DNA from: an uncultured Saprospiraceae bacterium
Lineage (GTDB): Bacteria > Bacteroidota > Bacteroidia > Chitinophagales > Saprospiraceae
DNA: 46,109 bases
NCBI GenBank assembly: GCA_937941765.1
Contig: CALDGQ010000062.1
Span: 1-46,109, forward strand
Reading direction: 5' to 3'
A program made the position numbers and the translations under genes. A model generated the notes under the pieces. It was not told the DNA's origin, ran no database searches, and saw only the letters and a program-made list of their open reading frames with translations. Shown here piece by piece: positions 43,082 to 46,109 of this stretch (positions are counted from its first letter, which is position 1; every line of letters starts with the position of its first letter).

Positions 43082-44635
43082 TTAGCTAAAAACAAAATGC
43101 AAAACCCCAAGAGAAACCAACAATCCAAACCCAATCTGACCAATATTTCTAGAAGCCGCTTCCAAGTACTTTTCAGCAGGTTTCCATTTTTTATCTAACA
43201 TGGTTGGCAATGCGATAATTACAAAGGCAATAATAATAACCCACATTGCACGTACGATATAATTCATGTCAGGAATGAATTGGATGATCAATAAATGAAG
43301 TGGTATGGTGAAAAGAAAAGCGAATATTGCAGGGCGATGTTTCGGTGTAACCAAGAATGCAGCAGCACAAATAATGGTAACAATACCTGTGTTGATAAAA
43401 TAGCGAAGTTCATTTAAGGTATGCGTAAATGCAATGCTAGGATCTTTGAATTTTACAAATGCTAAAATACAGCCCATTGTTATCCCTGTCATTAAAGTCA
43501 CTAAAATGGTATTTCGACCAGCGTTTACAATTTGACTTTCTGTTGCTTTTTTGTTGATATACTCTTTGTAAATATCAATTGAAAATAAGGTTGCTAAAGA
43601 ATTGAAAGTTGAATCAACCGTACTCATCAGTGATGCAAATAATGCGCATAAAATGATTCCTCTCATTCCTTGTGGTAAAAATTCTTTTACTAAATACGGA
43701 AATGTATTGTCGGGATCAGTAAGTGGTTGATCCATCATGATTCCCGCTAATGCAATACCAGGAATAATTATTATGATGGCCATAAAATATTTCATCACAC
43801 CACCTACCATTAAACCGATTTGTGCTTCTTTCAAATTTTTTGCAGCAAGGGAACGTTGGACCACACTTTGATTGGCACACCAGTAATTAATGTTCAATAA
43901 AAACATCCCTCCTATCGCTATCCATGGAATTTTTTCATGGTCAGCAGGTAGATGTAAATGCATTAGGTCCGGTGTTTTTTCGTACAATTGTCCCCAACCT
44001 CCTAGATGATTAATGGAAACGATTAACACAATAATTCCGCCAATGGTCAAAATGCTGAATTGAATAATATCCGTTTTTACAACTGCGGCCAACCCTCCAA
44101 AATAAGTATAAATTGCAGAGAAAATTCCCAAAGCAATAATCAATACATAAATTCTGATAACATTATCATCACTAATAAATGACAAGTAATCGGAAAAAAT
44201 CATATCTGCTGCATAGGCTCCCCAAAATAATGCTGCTCCCAATCCTAATGTCGAAAAAATAGCTATGTTAGCACAAGAATATAAAAGTGCAACGGTGGCT
44301 CCCAATCTTGTTTTGATGAATTGTGTAATCGTAATGACTTTGTCCTTCAGATATAATGGGACGAAGATAAATGCAGCCATTAATATCCCTTGCATCGCAT
44401 TAATTTCCCAATTCGCTTGCGCTAATCCATATACATAGGCAGAACCCATCATTCCCAAAAACTGATAGCCTTGAACATTGGTAGCTATGGTGGATATGGC
44501 AATCGATGGCCAACGAAGATTTCTCGAACTCAAAAAATATTCTTCAACAGTTGCTTCTTTTCCTAGTCGACCTCTCATTGCAATGACCATAATTGCCGTA
44601 AAGTAAATCAACACAATGATAATGTCGAGGAGCAT
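43082..44635 (-). CDS. Sodium:solute symporter (SSS family, SGLT-like)
   Basis: 517 residues, about 13 membrane helices, matching SSS transporters that couple Na+ influx to uptake of a sugar, carboxylate or similar solute. Motifs: TVEEYFLSSRNLRWPSIAISTIATNVQGYQFLGMMG (about 29-64), LLNINYWCANQSVVQRSLAAKNLKEAQIG (about 254-282), and GIILCALFASLMSTVDSTFNSLATLFSIDIYKEYI, which fit the SGLT-type subgroup. Substrate unknown. Convergent with the TauE gene. A 351-base intergenic palindrome region lies upstream. Confidence 0.9.
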   Translation of the reverse strand: MLLDIIIVLIYFTAIMVIAMRGRLGKEATVEEYFLSSRNLRWPSIAISTIATNVQGYQFLGMMGSAYVYGLAQANWEINAMQGILMAAFIFVPLYLKDKVITITQFIKTRLGATVALLYSCANIAIFSTLGLGAALFWGAYAADMIFSDYLSFISDDNVIRIYVLIIALGIFSAIYTYFGGLAAVVKTDIIQFSILTIGGIIVLIVSINHLGGWGQLYEKTPDLMHLHLPADHEKIPWIAIGGMFLLNINYWCANQSVVQRSLAAKNLKEAQIGLMVGGVMKYFMAIIIIIPGIALAGIMMDQPLTDPDNTFPYLVKEFLPQGMRGIILCALFASLMSTVDSTFNSLATLFSIDIYKEYINKKATESQIVNAGRNTILVTLMTGITMGCILAFVKFKDPSIAFTHTLNELRYFINTGIVTIICAAAFLVTPKHRPAIFAFLFTIPLHLLIIQFIPDMNYIVRAMWVIIIAFVIIALPTMLDKKWKPAEKYLEAASRNIGQIGFGLLVSLGVLHFVFS

Positions 44636-44743
44636 AGTTTTCTGAGTATGTGATTTTAAAAATGGGTGTCTCTAAAACGAACAATTGCGAACGGTGTATT
44701 TAGATAACTCTAATGTAGTAATTTTTTTGAATTACTTGTTATG

Positions 44744-44887
44744 TTAAAGCATCATCGTTTCTGAACAGCTGGTTGCTTGGGGCGTCCCGTCTCAGAAGCT
44801 TTCTTAAAATTATGTGAAGTATAAAGAAAGCAGCTGAGGCAAGATGCTACAAGCAACCAAAATTCAATTTAGACAAGATGCTTTAAG
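44744..44887. repeat. Nested inverted-repeat element
   Basis: An outer pair TTAAAGCATC (44744-44753) and GATGCTTTAA (44878-44887) is perfect. An inner pair of 35-base arms, 44771-44805 and 44824-44858, starts GGTTGCTT and ends CTTTCTT, with a CTCAG core. Arms agree at roughly two thirds of positions, with an 18-base loop. No gene is visible in the 351 bases between the symporter and the L,D-transpeptidase. A further AGTAATT/AATTACT hairpin is at 44717-44736. Confidence 0.72.
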
Positions 44888-44986
44888 TAGCTCTTTGTAC
44901 CTATTTTGTTAACAATTTCGGAGAATAGAATAAAACTACTTTCAAAAAGTTATAGATAGGTATTGAAAAACTACTGAAAACTAACT

Positions 44987-45790
44987 ATGTCTAAATCATC
45001 CAAACTTGCATTTGCAACACTCATTGCACGACTGATTATTTTTGCCATCCTTTTCTACTACATCATTTCCTTTTTAAGTGACTTAAATAGCAGTGTCAAG
45101 CAACCCAATAATGAAAAAATAGTTAATCTAAACGAAGATCGATTACAAGTTGCCACTATTGAAAAGAAGTCGAATTTAACAAAGCAATTAAATCGGTTAG
45201 GGATTAAATGGGACGAATTTAATTTATTTATAAGAGCTTTTAAAGAGGAAGGAAAGTTAGAGGTTTGGGGAAAGAATATTAAGGATAAAAATTTTAAAAA
45301 GATTCAAATCTATGACTTCTGTGCAACTAGCGGAAGGTTAGGACCAAAACGAAAATCTGGAGATCTACAAATCCCAGAAGGTATTTATCATATTGACCGT
45401 TTTAATGAAAAAAGTAATTACTACTTATCGTTAGGTCTGAATTATCCCAACAAATCAGATAGGAAAAGAGGTGTTCAAAATAATCTAGGTGGTGATATTT
45501 TTATTCACGGGGATTGTGTGACAATTGGTTGTATTCCAGTGACAGATGATAAGATCAAGGAAGTTTTTTTGTTGGCATTTCAAGCGAAAGAGAATGGGCA
45601 AGTTAAAATACCTGTTCATATTTTTCCTGCGAAATTGACGGATCGCAAGTTGGCAAAACTTGGTGAATTAGTTCCTACGCAAAAAGCTTTTTGGAATGAG
45701 TTGAAACCGTTTTATGATCATTTTGAAAGCACTCAACAGCTTCCTTATTTTAAGATTGATGCTGGTGGGCGTTATGTGTTGAATCCTTAG
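44987..45790 (+). CDS. L,D-transpeptidase (YkuD/YafK family)
   Basis: 267 residues with an N-terminal membrane anchor (LAFATLIARLIIFAILFYYIISFL, about 7-31). The catalytic YkuD motif is IFIHGDCVTIGCIPV, with His174 and Cys182 of the conserved HGx..(S/T)xGC pattern. Upstream core segments are IYDFCATSGRLGPKRKSGDLQIPEGIYHIDRFN (about 108-140). The enzyme makes 3-3 crosslinks in peptidoglycan or attaches proteins to it, acting on the outer face of the inner membrane. YafK-type members can be regulators or hydrolases instead. Monocistronic, followed by a hairpin-rich gap. Confidence 0.9.
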   Translation: MSKSSKLAFATLIARLIIFAILFYYIISFLSDLNSSVKQPNNEKIVNLNEDRLQVATIEKKSNLTKQLNRLGIKWDEFNLFIRAFKEEGKLEVWGKNIKDKNFKKIQIYDFCATSGRLGPKRKSGDLQIPEGIYHIDRFNEKSNYYLSLGLNYPNKSDRKRGVQNNLGGDIFIHGDCVTIGCIPVTDDKIKEVFLLAFQAKENGQVKIPVHIFPAKLTDRKLAKLGELVPTQKAFWNELKPFYDHFESTQQLPYFKIDAGGRYVLNP

Positions 45791-45915
45791 TTACTGCTTT
45801 TTTGAAAAACATTTGATGTCTTTTCTTAGTGACCTAATATGCTTTTTATGTTTCGGAAAAACTTATTCGTGAGAACGTGTTTTGAACTATAAAAGGCATT
45901 GAAGGGCATAAAAGG

Positions 45916-46026
45916 AACTCGAGAGTTCGTTCGGCAAAGGTTGCACCTTTGTCGAATCTAAGTGGAAAAGTCCGTTTTCCTTCGTAAAGTTTAAAACACT
46001 ACAATTACTAGTTTGCGAAAGCAAAA
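45916..46026. repeat. Hairpin array in the right-end intergenic region (REP-like)
   Basis: Four hairpins within about 110 bases: AACTC-GA-GAGTT at 45916-45927; a 12-bp near-perfect stem at 45930-45956 with loop TGC (CAAAGGT pairs with ACCTTTG); GGAAAA/TTTTCC at 45964-45980; and TTTGC-GAAA-GCAAA near 46012-46026, a GNRA-type tetraloop. No gene is recognised from 45791 to the window end (319 bases). Looks like a repetitive extragenic palindrome cluster or the leader of a structured RNA. Confidence 0.65.
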
Positions 46027-46109
46027 AATTGGGCAATAAGCATCAATAGCGAAATACTAAAAGCAACCGTTACGAGAGTACGCCAGACTGTGCGAAAATA
46101 CACGAAAGT

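Noticed and set aside
45791..46109. tRNA or rRNA gene at the right end
   Set aside because: The hairpins lack the cloverleaf spacing and a TTCGAATC-type T-loop; nothing resembles rRNA.

Overview
The window looks like chromosomal DNA of a low-GC member of the Bacteroidota, most likely a marine or aquatic Saprospiria/Chitinophagales-type bacterium. The evidence is: proteins ending in type IX secretion (T9SS) C-terminal sorting domains (1-3111, 9185-10216, 30362-31471), many short lipoproteins whose lipobox Cys is followed by Lys/Asp/Ser, two CarboxypepD_reg/DUF5686 outer-membrane proteins, a LytS/LytTR two-component pair, a Lacal_2735-type micro-protein, and a TACCTTTG box matching the Bacteroidota TAnnTTTG -7 motif. 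The species assignment is inference. No rRNA, tRNA, CRISPR array, integrase or transposase gene was recognised.

Layout. 1-3111 is the 3' part of a very large Cys-rich, repeat-built T9SS-secreted protein. 3.6-4.6 kb holds two small secreted proteins of unknown function. 4.9-7.3 kb has a photolyase (minus) and a TPR lipoprotein (plus). 7.4-11.7 kb is a minus-strand run: a membrane 4Fe-4S protein, a secreted DUF1028 protein, an HdrB-like cysteine-rich protein, a conserved Bacteroidota protein usually misnamed 'ABC transporter ATPase', and a Spo0M-like protein. 11.8-15.9 kb has a PRPP-binding phosphoribosyltransferase, a DUF1295 membrane enzyme, two tandem VanZ-like proteins, a patatin and a VOC protein. 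16.2-23 kb has a DUF5686 protein, a DoxX-like protein, a VOC gene interrupted by an in-frame stop, a membrane protein with a soluble C-terminal domain, and an Na+/alanine symporter. 23.2-31.7 kb has an NdpA-like nucleoid protein, a beta-helix lipoprotein paired with a CxxCH lipoprotein, a protein with degenerate kinase-like motifs, ferritin, an SGNH hydrolase, a T9SS esterase and a 55-residue micro-protein. 32-38.2 kb has a duplicated-domain lipoprotein, the LytS/LytTR pair, a lipidated M43 metalloprotease, a VOC protein and a small membrane protein. 38.3-45.8 kb has a second DUF5686 protein, a small lipoprotein/DoxX/TauE run, an SSS-family symporter and an L,D-transpeptidase.

How the genes fit together. 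The window is mostly housekeeping and envelope functions. Plausible units are the Fe-S electron-transfer run (7371-11683), the beta-helix/CxxCH pair (24455-26928), the LytTR pair facing the metalloprotease across a region with a 21-bp-spaced direct repeat (33011-37059), and the 41235-43053 membrane run. Between genes there are several unrelated palindromic repeat families (7261-7361 and 41124-41153; 13189-13396 and 23053-23111; 15943-16217; 44744-44887; 45916-46026). These are the best sign of small non-coding mobile or structured elements.

I see no complete defence system, prophage or biosynthetic cluster. The most unusual items are the kinase-like protein at 27103, the LytTR-type operator candidate at 34871, the nonsense-interrupted VOC gene at 19513, a decayed membrane-protein remnant at 28255 and the hairpin array at the right end.
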